Below, piece after piece: positions 16,778-23,995 of a DNA stretch of 64,000 bases. Source of the DNA: Cloacibacillus sp. An23 (lineage in GTDB: Bacteria > Synergistota > Synergistia > Synergistales > Synergistaceae); assembly GCF_002159945.1 (NCBI RefSeq), contig NZ_NFJQ01000003.1:124001-188000 (forward strand), in the 5' to 3' direction. A program made the position numbers and the translations under genes. Each line of letters starts with the position of its first letter. Positions within the stretch are counted from its first letter, which is position 1. A model generated the notes under the pieces. It searched no databases and was not told the DNA's origin. It saw only the letters and a list, made by a program, of their open reading frames with translations.

Positions 16778-17184
16778 CGGCAGGCTCGCGGACAAGATTC
16801 ACCGGCGCCGCACGGCGCGAAAAACAAAGCACAGGTTCAGGGTTTACGAAGGGCAAAACCGCTGAACCGTGCCGGGTGAAAATCCCGAAAATCCCACGAT
16901 TCGTTAAAAAATCTGAAATCAGAGCCGTAAGGACGTACAAAGGCGCGCCGCCACGCGCTTGACTACTGTTTCCACTGATTGCGTCTTTCCTTTGCGTCAT
17001 ATTCGCCCGGTTCTCACGCCGCGGCGTTCCCTAAGTGATTGCCCGCGCTGTGCGGAGCTGCCGCATACCGCCATCTGGGGCCGAGGCCGCGTGCTTCGTC
17101 ATTCCCATGTATGCGAGCCGGCCCGGCAAAAGCGGAGCGCGCCGAAGTTTTACAAAATCTTTATGCTTACTTTGCGGCGCATAG
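16778..17184 (+). other. Gene-free structured stretch
   Basis: No frame with a ribosome site is seen in these ~400 bases. A long hairpin lies at 16830-16871: CAC, GGTTCAG and GGTTT pair with AAACC, CTGAACC and GTG. A short CGGG/CCCG hairpin follows at 16873-16887. The rest is featureless up to the promoter at 17185. The hairpins could form the 3' untranslated region of the 40-codon gene's transcript or part of a structured RNA; no known class was recognised. Confidence 0.4.
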
Positions 17185-17213
17185 TTGACAATTCCCGCGC
17201 CTGTCATTACAAT
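17185..17213 (+). promoter_or_regulatory. Sigma70-type promoter of the metNIQ leader
   Basis: TTGACA at 17185-17190, a 17-base spacer and TACAAT at 17208-17213. The start of transcription is expected near 17220, about 24 bases before the leader ATG. Confidence 0.8.
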
Positions 17214-17243
17214 GTCCCCATATTTGAAGAAGGAGGAGCAATC

Positions 17244-17330
17244 ATGAAGCTGAGCGCCATATATTTTGCAAACAACATGATGATGTGCATGTGCTCTGAA
17301 GGCTCCTCTTGTGATTTACCGGGCGCCTAG
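17244..17330 (+). CDS. Met/Cys-rich leader peptide of metNIQ (28 residues)
   Basis: A 28-codon frame whose ATG lies 7 bases after AGGAGG. The codons for residues 12-17 are ATG ATG ATG TGC ATG TGC (MMMCMC), with another Cys at 23. It lies between a consensus promoter and a terminator, directly upstream of a methionine ABC transporter operon, which is the architecture of transcription attenuation by ribosome stalling at Met/Cys codons. A segment inside the leader (AAGGCTC, 17299-17305) is complementary to the 5' arm of the terminator (GGGCCTT, 17359-17365) and can serve as antiterminator when a ribosome stalls upstream. A longer open frame (from 16959) in another phase was rejected. Confidence 0.8.
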   Translation: MKLSAIYFANNMMMCMCSEGSSCDLPGA

Positions 17331-17355
17331 AGCGCCGCGCGCGAGAAATCATAAG

Positions 17356-17384
17356 ACCGGGCCTTTTCAAGGCTCGGTTTTTTT
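17356..17384 (+). terminator. Attenuator terminator upstream of metN
   Basis: ACCGGGCCTT (17356-17365), loop ttc, AAGGCTCGGT (17369-17378), then a run of seven T (17378-17384). One G-T wobble in a 10-bp stem. It lies 39 bases before the metN ATG and after the leader-peptide stop codon, so it must be read through for metNIQ expression. Confidence 0.85.
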
Positions 17385-17422
17385 ATGCACTGAAATCCTT
17401 AAGATAAAAGGACGGGTTTTAT

Positions 17423-18391
17423 ATGATCGAGATTCAGGGATTGGGGAAATATTACGGCGACCACAAGGTCCTCTCCGATATTTCCCTTTCGGTCGGAAAG
17501 GGCGACGTTTTCGGAATCGTCGGCCATTCCGGCGCGGGGAAGTCGACGCTGCTACGCTGTCTCAACGGCCTCGAAGGTTATTCCGAAGGCAGCGTCCGAG
17601 TGAAAGGGCAGGAGGTCAAGGAGCTCGACGACGCGGGGCTGAAGCGGCTGCGCCGCGACATGGGGATGATTTTCCAGAATTTCAACCTCATGAACAGGAA
17701 GAACGTCTTCGAGAACATCATGTTCCCGCTGAAGGTCTGGGGCACGCCGAAGGCCGAGGCCGAGGCGCGCGTGGACGAGCTGCTGGAGCTCGTCGGCCTC
17801 TCGGCGAAGCGCAACGAGAAGGTGCGCAACCTAAGCGGCGGGCAGAAGCAGCGCGTCGGCATAGCGCGCGCGCTGGCGCTGAACCCCGAGATACTGCTCT
17901 GCGACGAGGCGACTTCCGCGCTCGACCCGAAGACGACCATCTCCATCCTCGAGCTGCTGATGGACATCAACAGGAAGCTGAACGTTACGATAATCGCCGT
18001 CACGCATCAGATGGAGGTCGTCAAGATGATCTGCAACAAGGTCATCATCCTCGACGGCGGCCGCGTCGTTGACTCAGGCGACACCGACAAGCTGTTCCTC
18101 GCGCCGGGGCCGGAGCTGCGCAAGCTGATAACCGACGACTACGCCGTCATCCCGCAGGGCACGAACATCCGCCTGATGTTCCCGCGCGAGATAGCGAACG
18201 AGGGCATCGTCGCGAAGATGGCGCGCGAGCTCGACATAGATTTCTCGATAGTCGGCGGGCGCATAGAGAAGTACCGCGACACGGTTATGGGATTCCTCAT
18301 CGTCCACGTCGGAGACGAGGACGTGCCGCGCATAGAAAAATGGCTGAAGGAAAACAAGATGTTCTGGGAGGTAATGGACGATGGCCGCTGA
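17423..18391 (+). CDS. metN: Methionine ABC transporter ATP-binding protein MetN
   Basis: 322 residues. Walker A is GHSGAGKST (34-42), the ABC signature LSGGQKQR (137-144) and Walker B ILLCDE (157-162); TVTHQMEVV-type H-loop follows as AVTHQMEVVK. The C-terminal ~80 residues form the NIL domain that binds methionine in the cytoplasm and inhibits transport, which distinguishes MetN from other amino-acid ATPases. It powers methionine import with MetI and MetQ. It is the first structural gene after the Met/Cys leader and overlaps metI by 11 bases. Confidence 0.95.
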   Translation: MIEIQGLGKYYGDHKVLSDISLSVGKGDVFGIVGHSGAGKSTLLRCLNGLEGYSEGSVRVKGQEVKELDDAGLKRLRRDMGMIFQNFNLMNRKNVFENIMFPLKVWGTPKAEAEARVDELLELVGLSAKRNEKVRNLSGGQKQRVGIARALALNPEILLCDEATSALDPKTTISILELLMDINRKLNVTIIAVTHQMEVVKMICNKVIILDGGRVVDSGDTDKLFLAPGPELRKLITDDYAVIPQGTNIRLMFPREIANEGIVAKMARELDIDFSIVGGRIEKYRDTVMGFLIVHVGDEDVPRIEKWLKENKMFWEVMDDGR

Positions 18392-19016
18392 GCTTCTACG
18401 GGCCCTTTGGGAAACGCTTTATATGGTAATCGTGTCTACTGTGCTGTCGGGCATATTCGGCTCGGGCGTCGCGATACTGATGATAATGACCGGGCCTTCC
18501 GGCCTGCGCCCGAACGCGCCGCTATACCGCGTGCTCGACGTAGTCGTCAACCTTCTGCGCTCCTTCCCGTTCATCATACTGCTTATCGCGATAATCCCGC
18601 TGACGCGCATCATCGTCGGCACGTCGATAGGCAGCACCGCTTCTATAGTGCCGCTCACCATTGCCGCGACGCCATTCGTCGCGCGCCTCATGGAGGGAAG
18701 CCTGCTTGAAGTAGACCGCGGCGTAGTCGAGGCGGCGAAGTCCTTCGGCGCGTCCACGTGGCAGATAATCTGGGGCGTGATGATAAAGGAAGCCATGCCC
18801 TCGATAGTCCTCAACTGGGCCGTCGTCGCGATAAACCTGCTCGGATACTCCGCGATGGCCGGCGTCGTCGGCGGCGGCGGCCTCGGCGACCTTGCGATAA
18901 AATACGGCTACAACCGCTTCCAGACGGACGTGATGATATACTCCGTCGCGATACTGATAGTGGTCGTCCAGGTCATCCAGTGCGTGGGCAACTACGTCTA
19001 CGAGAAGATAAGATAA
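18381..19016 (+). CDS. metI: Methionine ABC transporter permease MetI
   Basis: 211 residues, five or so membrane segments (ETLYMVIVSTVLSGIFGSGVA at TM1) and the EAA loop VVEAAKSFGASTWQIIWGVM contacting MetN. The C-terminal NLLGYSAMAGVVGGGGLGDLAIKYGYNRFQ is the MetI hallmark. The ATG at 18381 lies inside the end of metN, giving coupled translation. Confidence 0.95.
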   Translation: MAAELLRALWETLYMVIVSTVLSGIFGSGVAILMIMTGPSGLRPNAPLYRVLDVVVNLLRSFPFIILLIAIIPLTRIIVGTSIGSTASIVPLTIAATPFVARLMEGSLLEVDRGVVEAAKSFGASTWQIIWGVMIKEAMPSIVLNWAVVAINLLGYSAMAGVVGGGGLGDLAIKYGYNRFQTDVMIYSVAILIVVVQVIQCVGNYVYEKIR

Positions 19017-19077
19017 AAACATGCGTTCAGCCCGCCGCGCGGCGGGTAAAAATAAATAAAAAAGGAGAAGAACGAAA

Positions 19078-19863
19078 ATGAAGAGATTTTTTGCGGCATT
19101 ACTGGCGGCGGCCCTTCTGATACCCGCGGCGGCCTTCGCGGCGGACGAGAAGGAAATCAGCGTGGGCGTGACGCCCTTCCCGCACAAGGACATCATGGAG
19201 GCGGCGCGCACGAACCTTGAAAAAGAGGGCTACAAGCTCAAGATAGTCGAGTTCACCGACTACGTGACGCCGAACACCGCGCTCGCGGAAGGCGCGATAG
19301 ACGCGAACTTCTTCCAGCACGTGCCATATTTTGAGAACGCGAACAAAGAGCGCGGACTCAAATGCGTCTGGGTCGCCAAGATCCACATCGAGCCGATGGG
19401 CCTCTACTCCGCGAAGGTGAAGAGCGTCGACGAAATCAAAGACGGCGCGCAGATAGCGATACCGAACGACGCGACGAACTGCGCCCGCGCGCTCCGCGTC
19501 CTTGAAAAGGCCGGGCTCATCAAGGTAAAGGAAGGCGAGCTCATCACAGCGAAAGACATCACCGACAATCCGAAGAAGCTCAAGATAAGCGAGATAGACG
19601 CCGCGCAGCTCCCGCGCACGCTGCAGGACGTGACCGCGGCCGTCATCAACACGAACTTCGCGGGCGAAGCGGGCCTCAACCCCGCGAAAGACGCGCTGGT
19701 CATCGAAGACAAGGATTCGCCCTACGCGAACATCCTCGTAGTCCGCGAAGCAGACAAGGACAGCGACAAGACCAAGGCCCTCGTGAAAGCCGTCCAGTCG
19801 CCAGAGGTGAAGAAATTCATCGAGACCGAGCTAGTCCCGAAGGGCATAGTCCCAGCGTTCTAA
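19078..19863 (+). CDS. metQ: Methionine-binding protein MetQ (NlpA family)
   Basis: 261 residues. A signal peptide (about 1-21, cleavage after AAAFA) precedes an NlpA/MetQ domain beginning ISVGVTPFPHKDIMEAA with the usual GYKLKIVEFTDYVTPN and FFQHVPYF. Most MetQ proteins in didermic bacteria are lipoproteins; here the signal sequence has no Cys at the cleavage region, so a soluble periplasmic form is predicted. AAAGGAGGAG lies 9 bases before the ATG. It is separated from metI by 61 bases and followed by a strong terminator. Confidence 0.93.
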   Translation: MKRFFAALLAAALLIPAAAFAADEKEISVGVTPFPHKDIMEAARTNLEKEGYKLKIVEFTDYVTPNTALAEGAIDANFFQHVPYFENANKERGLKCVWVAKIHIEPMGLYSAKVKSVDEIKDGAQIAIPNDATNCARALRVLEKAGLIKVKEGELITAKDITDNPKKLKISEIDAAQLPRTLQDVTAAVINTNFAGEAGLNPAKDALVIEDKDSPYANILVVREADKDSDKTKALVKAVQSPEVKKFIETELVPKGIVPAF

Positions 19864-19891
19864 ACGAAACGCGAATACGAAAGCTAAGAAA

Positions 19892-19916
19892 AGCGCCCCG
19901 GCATGGGGCGCTTTTT
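19892..19916. terminator. Terminator shared by metQ and the convergent Fic gene
   Basis: AGCGCCCC (19892-19899) - ggcat - GGGGCGCT (19905-19912) followed by ttttt. A preceding A-run gives minus-strand transcripts a short T-tract as well. It abuts the Fic stop codon. Confidence 0.85.
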
Positions 19917-20830
19917 CATTTCTTGCCGAAGCTGAGCAATTTCGCGAGCTCTTCTTCCACGTATTCGGACACGAGCCGCACCATAGCGTCGCCGCCGTCG
20001 TCAGGAAAACTTTCAAAAGCGTCGTAATAGCGCCGCCTGTCCGCGAATTTCACGTTTACCGGCGGATAGCCGCTCTGCATTAGAGACAGGTTAAGAACGA
20101 GCCGGCCGGTGCGCCCGTTGCCGTCGATGAACGGATGGATGTTCTCGAATCTCAGATGAAAAAGCGCGGCCCGTTCTATCGGGTGGAGCCTGCTCTCCCG
20201 TTCATCGGCGACGAGCCGTTCCATCAGCTCGGGAACCGTCACGGGCTCCGGCGGCGTGTTCGCCGCGCCGAGGATGCGCACCGGGATACGGCGGTAGCGC
20301 CCGCGCTCCTCCGGCCTGTCCATAAGCACGAGAGAGTGTATCTCCCTTATGACGCGCTCGGAAATGTGCGCGCCCTCCTGAACCAGCGACAGCACGTAAG
20401 AAAACGCTTCCTTGTGGCCGACCGCTTCGAGATGGTCCTTCAGCGGCTTTTTGTCTATCGTCAGCCCTTCGAGCACGAGCGCGGTTTCGCGCAGAGTCAG
20501 CGTGTTGCCCTCTATCGCGTTTGAGTCGTAGGTGTATTCGACGGCGAACTCGTCGCGCATGCGCCGCAGCTCGGCCTCGCTGAAAGGACGCCGTTCGTCG
20601 AGCTCCGCCTTCATCGCGTCTATGCGCGTAAAAATTCCGCGGTATCGTTCCGATACCTTGAAACGCCGCGCGCTGCGCCCGTCCGGCGGCTTCGGTGTCT
20701 CGTCGGGAATGCGGTACGCTCGCCCATGCTTGACGGCGCCGTCTACTTTTCCGAGACTGCACAAAAGCCGCACGCGTCTCTCCGAGAGTCCCCAACGCTT
20801 CGCCGCTTCCTTGACTGAAATGTATTCCAT
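19916..20830 (-). CDS. Fic/DOC-family protein with N-terminal HTH and inhibitory helix
   Basis: 304 residues. Residues 1-45 form a MerR/excisionase-like helix-turn-helix (ISVKEAAKRWGLSERRVRLL). The Fic core motif is HPFIDGNGRTGR with catalytic His232. An inhibitory-helix motif SNAIEG (S103-G108, Glu107) lies N-terminal to the core, which places it among class II Fic enzymes that obstruct their own ATP site. Such proteins transfer AMP to hydroxyl groups of target proteins. No antitoxin gene is adjacent, in line with built-in inhibition. The HTH suggests that it may bind DNA or regulate itself. It stands alone and convergent with metQ. Confidence 0.9.
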   Translation of the reverse strand: MEYISVKEAAKRWGLSERRVRLLCSLGKVDGAVKHGRAYRIPDETPKPPDGRSARRFKVSERYRGIFTRIDAMKAELDERRPFSEAELRRMRDEFAVEYTYDSNAIEGNTLTLRETALVLEGLTIDKKPLKDHLEAVGHKEAFSYVLSLVQEGAHISERVIREIHSLVLMDRPEERGRYRRIPVRILGAANTPPEPVTVPELMERLVADERESRLHPIERAALFHLRFENIHPFIDGNGRTGRLVLNLSLMQSGYPPVNVKFADRRRYYDAFESFPDDGGDAMVRLVSEYVEEELAKLLSFGKK

Positions 20831-20936
20831 AAAAACGCCCCGCTTTCGTGACGCCGTTTTATAGGAATGATAGTAGCAGAAAATTTGTTTTTATGGGCAA
20901 TATCATTCCGATAATTCAAGCGCCGCAGCCCGGCTT

Positions 20937-21809
20937 TTACAGCGTCACGAGCGCAGAGCCGAGCACGGCGAGGAATATACCTGCCCACTGGTGCGCGGTC
21001 GGCTTCTCCTTGTAGATGAACATCGCGGCTATCGTCGCGGCTATCGGGTTCGACGCGCCGATAGTCGTCGCGACCGCGGGCTGGACGTAGGCGAGCGCGC
21101 TCGAGAAGAAATACGCGCCGAAGCCGAGCGAGCAGAAGCCCGCGGCGAAGGCGAAAAGGCTCTCGCGCGTCAGGAAGATCCGCCACGCGCCGCGCGAGGC
21201 GAGCTCCTTCTCAAAAAACCAGAGGAAAAGCGAAATCGTGAAAAACGTCATGCCGCGCCCGAAAGTCACGAAAAGAGGCGAAATGCCGCGCGCGATAAGC
21301 GCCTTGTTGAAAAGCAGACCCGCGGCCCAGAAACACGACGCGGCGGCCGCGTAGCCGACGCCAGAAAGCTTGAAAGGGGCGGCGTTTCCTCCCTCCCTGC
21401 GGCATAGCAGAGCCGTACCGGCGAAAGCAGTCAGAGTCCCCGCCGCCGTCGCGCCCGTGAAAGGCGAGCCGAACACGAAATGCGAGGCTATCGAGACGAT
21501 GACGGGATACGAGCTCGCTATCGCGGCCCCGCGCGCGACGCCGAGCCGCTGCACCGCGAAGAGGAGAAAAACGTCGCCTATCACGTTGTTGCAGAGCACC
21601 ATCAGAATAAAGACGAGAGCGTCCGACGCGGTGATCGCAGCCGGGCCGCCGTGGAACGCGAAGAAAAGCACTGAGCCGCAGGCGAGGCCGCCGGCCGCGC
21701 GCAGGAACGAGACCTCGAACGCGCCGAGCCTGCGTATGCCGCGCATCATCACCGACGTGCTCCCCCAGCAGAGGCACGTAAGCACGCTCATAAAAATACC
21801 GAACAGCAT
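20937..21809 (-). CDS. EamA-family (DMT superfamily) exporter
   Basis: About 290 residues with ten hydrophobic segments in two EamA repeats; repeat 2 has ALAYVQPAVATTIGASNPIAATIAAMFIYKEKPTAHQWAGI. The frame opens at a TTG at 21815; I use the ATG at 21809. The exported metabolite is unknown. It is a single gene between Fic and a secreted protein. Confidence 0.9.
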   Translation of the reverse strand: MLFGIFMSVLTCLCWGSTSVMMRGIRRLGAFEVSFLRAAGGLACGSVLFFAFHGGPAAITASDALVFILMVLCNNVIGDVFLLFAVQRLGVARGAAIASSYPVIVSIASHFVFGSPFTGATAAGTLTAFAGTALLCRREGGNAAPFKLSGVGYAAAASCFWAAGLLFNKALIARGISPLFVTFGRGMTFFTISLFLWFFEKELASRGAWRIFLTRESLFAFAAGFCSLGFGAYFFSSALAYVQPAVATTIGASNPIAATIAAMFIYKEKPTAHQWAGIFLAVLGSALVTL

Positions 21810-21943
21810 CGCCAATCACCGTCCGCCGCGCAGATTTGGAAACGCGCCAAAAGGCGGACGCCATATTATATAATAACAGAACGGCGTGCGTACCGCACCG
21901 CCGCGCAAAAACGGAGGAAGCTCCGTCCTCCAGGGGAGATGAT

Positions 21944-22585
21944 ATGAGAATGAAGAAACTTACCGCGGCTGCGGCCTTACTGACAGCGTTCGCGGCGCTC
22001 GCGCTTTCGCCGGCCTGCGCTCCTGCCGTTGAATTCAGCGCGGAATTCAGGGAAAAGCTCGGCGACGAAGTGCGCGAAGGCAAAATATACGTGACGGACG
22101 ACCGCTCTCGCTACGAGGTCGAGGGCGCGGAGACGATAGAAATAACGCGCGCCGACAAAAAAGTCATGTGGGTGATATTCCCGAAGCGCAGGATATACGT
22201 CGAAGAAGAATTCTGGGGCTATCCGATAGGCTCGTCGCTCGAGAACTCCGACCAAAGAAGGGACGGAGGCAACCTCTCGCGCGAGGACCTGGGATACGAG
22301 ACCATCGACACATTCCGCCTGAAAAAATACCTCGTCACAGTCAAGTACAACGGCGGCGAGACCGAGGACAAATATTACGAATGGTACCGCAGCGACTTCC
22401 CTATCCCGGTAAAGACCGAGTCGCTCAACGGCTACATGTCATACGAATACCGCCGCATAAAATTCACGACGCTGGACCCGCACCTATTCGATCCGCCGAG
22501 CCGCTATAAAAAAGTGACCGCGGAAGAGCTGATAAAGCTCGAGGAAAAGTGGGCGAAGGAAGAGGCGAAGCGGAAAAAGAAGTAA
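21944..22585 (+). CDS. Exported protein of unknown function (LolA/DUF4412-like)
   Basis: 213 residues: a signal peptide of about 28 residues (MRMKKLTAAAALLTAFAALA, with a Cys in SPACAPA that might be a lipobox, though the spacing is poor). The mature part is rich in β-strands (FSAEFREKLGDEVREGKIYVTDDRSRYEV) and ends in a lysine/glutamate-rich helix. The pattern of short strands around an aromatic, charged core is like LolA/LppX-type or DUF4412 proteins that bind acyl chains in the periplasm. AGGGGAG lies about 6 bases before the ATG. Single gene with a terminator after it. The fold assignment is tentative. Confidence 0.7.
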   Translation: MRMKKLTAAAALLTAFAALALSPACAPAVEFSAEFREKLGDEVREGKIYVTDDRSRYEVEGAETIEITRADKKVMWVIFPKRRIYVEEEFWGYPIGSSLENSDQRRDGGNLSREDLGYETIDTFRLKKYLVTVKYNGGETEDKYYEWYRSDFPIPVKTESLNGYMSYEYRRIKFTTLDPHLFDPPSRYKKVTAEELIKLEEKWAKEEAKRKKK

Positions 22586-22608
22586 CCGAAAGCCGATCGA
22601 AGCGAACG

Positions 22609-22646
22609 ACAGCCGTCCACCGCAGCTGCGTGACGGCTGTCGTTTT
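22609..22646 (+). terminator. Terminator of the exported-protein gene
   Basis: ACAGCCGTC (22609-22617) / GACGGCTGT (22632-22640), a perfect 9-bp stem with a 14-base loop, followed by cgtttta. A further gene-free stretch of about 300 bases to 22943 holds nothing recognisable. Confidence 0.75.
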
Positions 22647-22942
22647 ATCGCCCGGCCGCAGCAAGACTGGAAAAGTCCGCCGTCCCGCAGAAAACGCGCC
22701 TGGGCGCGCCGCGGCCGGCCTTTTGCTTCCGTCGTTTGGTTAGAAAAGATAAAAAGGGCGCCCGCCCGGCTCCCGACGCCTTGCGCGGCCGGTGTAAAGC
22801 CGCGCGCGGGACAAAATTGAAAGCCGTGTCCATTGCGAGCGCGGAGTGACGGGTTTTTGTTAAGGATTACGAAAATACGCTTTCCGCCGGCAAGTTGCTG
22901 CTGCGGCTTCCGTACCGCGCGGCCAACGGCGGCCTCCGGCGT

Positions 22943-23875
22943 TTATTCCGCTCGGACCGGTTCTCCCGCGCAGAGCCGTCTCAGCAGTTCGTGGCGCAGG
23001 CTTCTGTCGCTGACGGTGAGTTCTTCCGCTTTCGCGGCCTCCATCGCGGCCAGGATTATGCAGGCTCCGCCGAGGATTATTCCCGCGCGCTTCGGCGAAA
23101 GGCCGGGGATCGCGCGGCGCTCTTCTTCGGTGCATTTCGCGTAGAGCGCTATCTGGCGCATGACTTCCTGCTTCGCGAGCGTGCTTCCGTGTATTTTCGA
23201 GCGGTCGTATTCCGTCATTCCGGCGGCGACCGCGGCCATCGCGGCGACGTTGCCGCCCGCGCCTATGAGGCGGCCTTCCTCGCGCCCGACTCCGGCTTCG
23301 GTGAATTTTTTGACGAGGGAGGTTATGACGTAGCAGACTGTCTGCGGGTTGGCGGGGGATTTCGGGAAATATTCGTCGGTGAGCGTGACGGCCCCCGCAT
23401 CTACGCTGACCGCGCCGAGCCTCGCGCCGTCGCGCAGGAATACGAATTCCGTGCTGCCGCCGCCTGTGTCGAAGGTCGTGACGTATCCCTGCGACGCGCC
23501 CGCTATGCTGCCGACGGCGGCCTGGCTCGAAAGTTCCGCCTCTTCTTCGCCGGGCAGCACGGCGACGTCGAGGCCGCAGAGCTCTTTCACGCGCGAGGCG
23601 AACGCGGCGGCGTTGCTCGCCTTCCGCATCGCCATAGTGCCGGCGCACAAAATCCCGTCCGCCCCTTCGGCGCGCGCGAAATCCGCGAATTTCGCGACGG
23701 CCTGCGCGGTGCGTTCCATCGCCGCATCCGAGAGCGCGCCGCCGTCCTTCATCCCTTCGCCGAGCTTCGTAATGACGTTCACGTCGCAGAGCATTTTCGC
23801 CCCGCCGTCCGGCGCTGGTTCGCCCAGCGCGAGTTTGACGGAATTCGTCCCTATGTCTATGACGGCCTTTTTCAT
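22943..23875 (-). CDS. Ppx/GppA-family phosphatase (exopolyphosphatase/pppGpp phosphohydrolase-like)
   Basis: 310 residues, the short two-domain form of the actin-like ATPase superfamily. It begins AVIDIGTNSVKLALG (phosphate 1 motif), has FDTGGGSTEFVFL (phosphate 2) and IIGAGGNVAAMAAV-like (GAGGN) near 205. It lacks the C-terminal HD-like domains of long Ppx proteins. It would hydrolyse polyphosphate or guanosine pentaphosphate. Single gene with GGTGGGG before its ATG, 120 bases downstream of the TRAP permease gene. Confidence 0.9.
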   Translation of the reverse strand: MKKAVIDIGTNSVKLALGEPAPDGGAKMLCDVNVITKLGEGMKDGGALSDAAMERTAQAVAKFADFARAEGADGILCAGTMAMRKASNAAAFASRVKELCGLDVAVLPGEEEAELSSQAAVGSIAGASQGYVTTFDTGGGSTEFVFLRDGARLGAVSVDAGAVTLTDEYFPKSPANPQTVCYVITSLVKKFTEAGVGREEGRLIGAGGNVAAMAAVAAGMTEYDRSKIHGSTLAKQEVMRQIALYAKCTEEERRAIPGLSPKRAGIILGGACIILAAMEAAKAEELTVSDRSLRHELLRRLCAGEPVRAE

Positions 23876-23995
23876 TTTTTCCCCACCTCTTCGCCGCTAT
23901 TATAGCAAACGGCGGCGCGGGCGCGTCCGGCGCGCAAAAAAGGAGACGGCGCGGGGCCGTCTCCTTTGCCGCTTGCAGCGCGCTGTCCGTTGAGG

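Noticed and set aside
16959-17330. A 123-codon frame covering the metNIQ leader region
   Set aside because: It spans the consensus promoter at 17185 and has no ribosome site. The 28-codon leader, which shares its last codons and stop, has ideal signals.
17185-17422. SAM riboswitch or T-box control of metNIQ
   Set aside because: Neither the S-box core nor a T-box bulge sequence is visible. A leader peptide with Met/Cys codons and an attenuator explains the region better.
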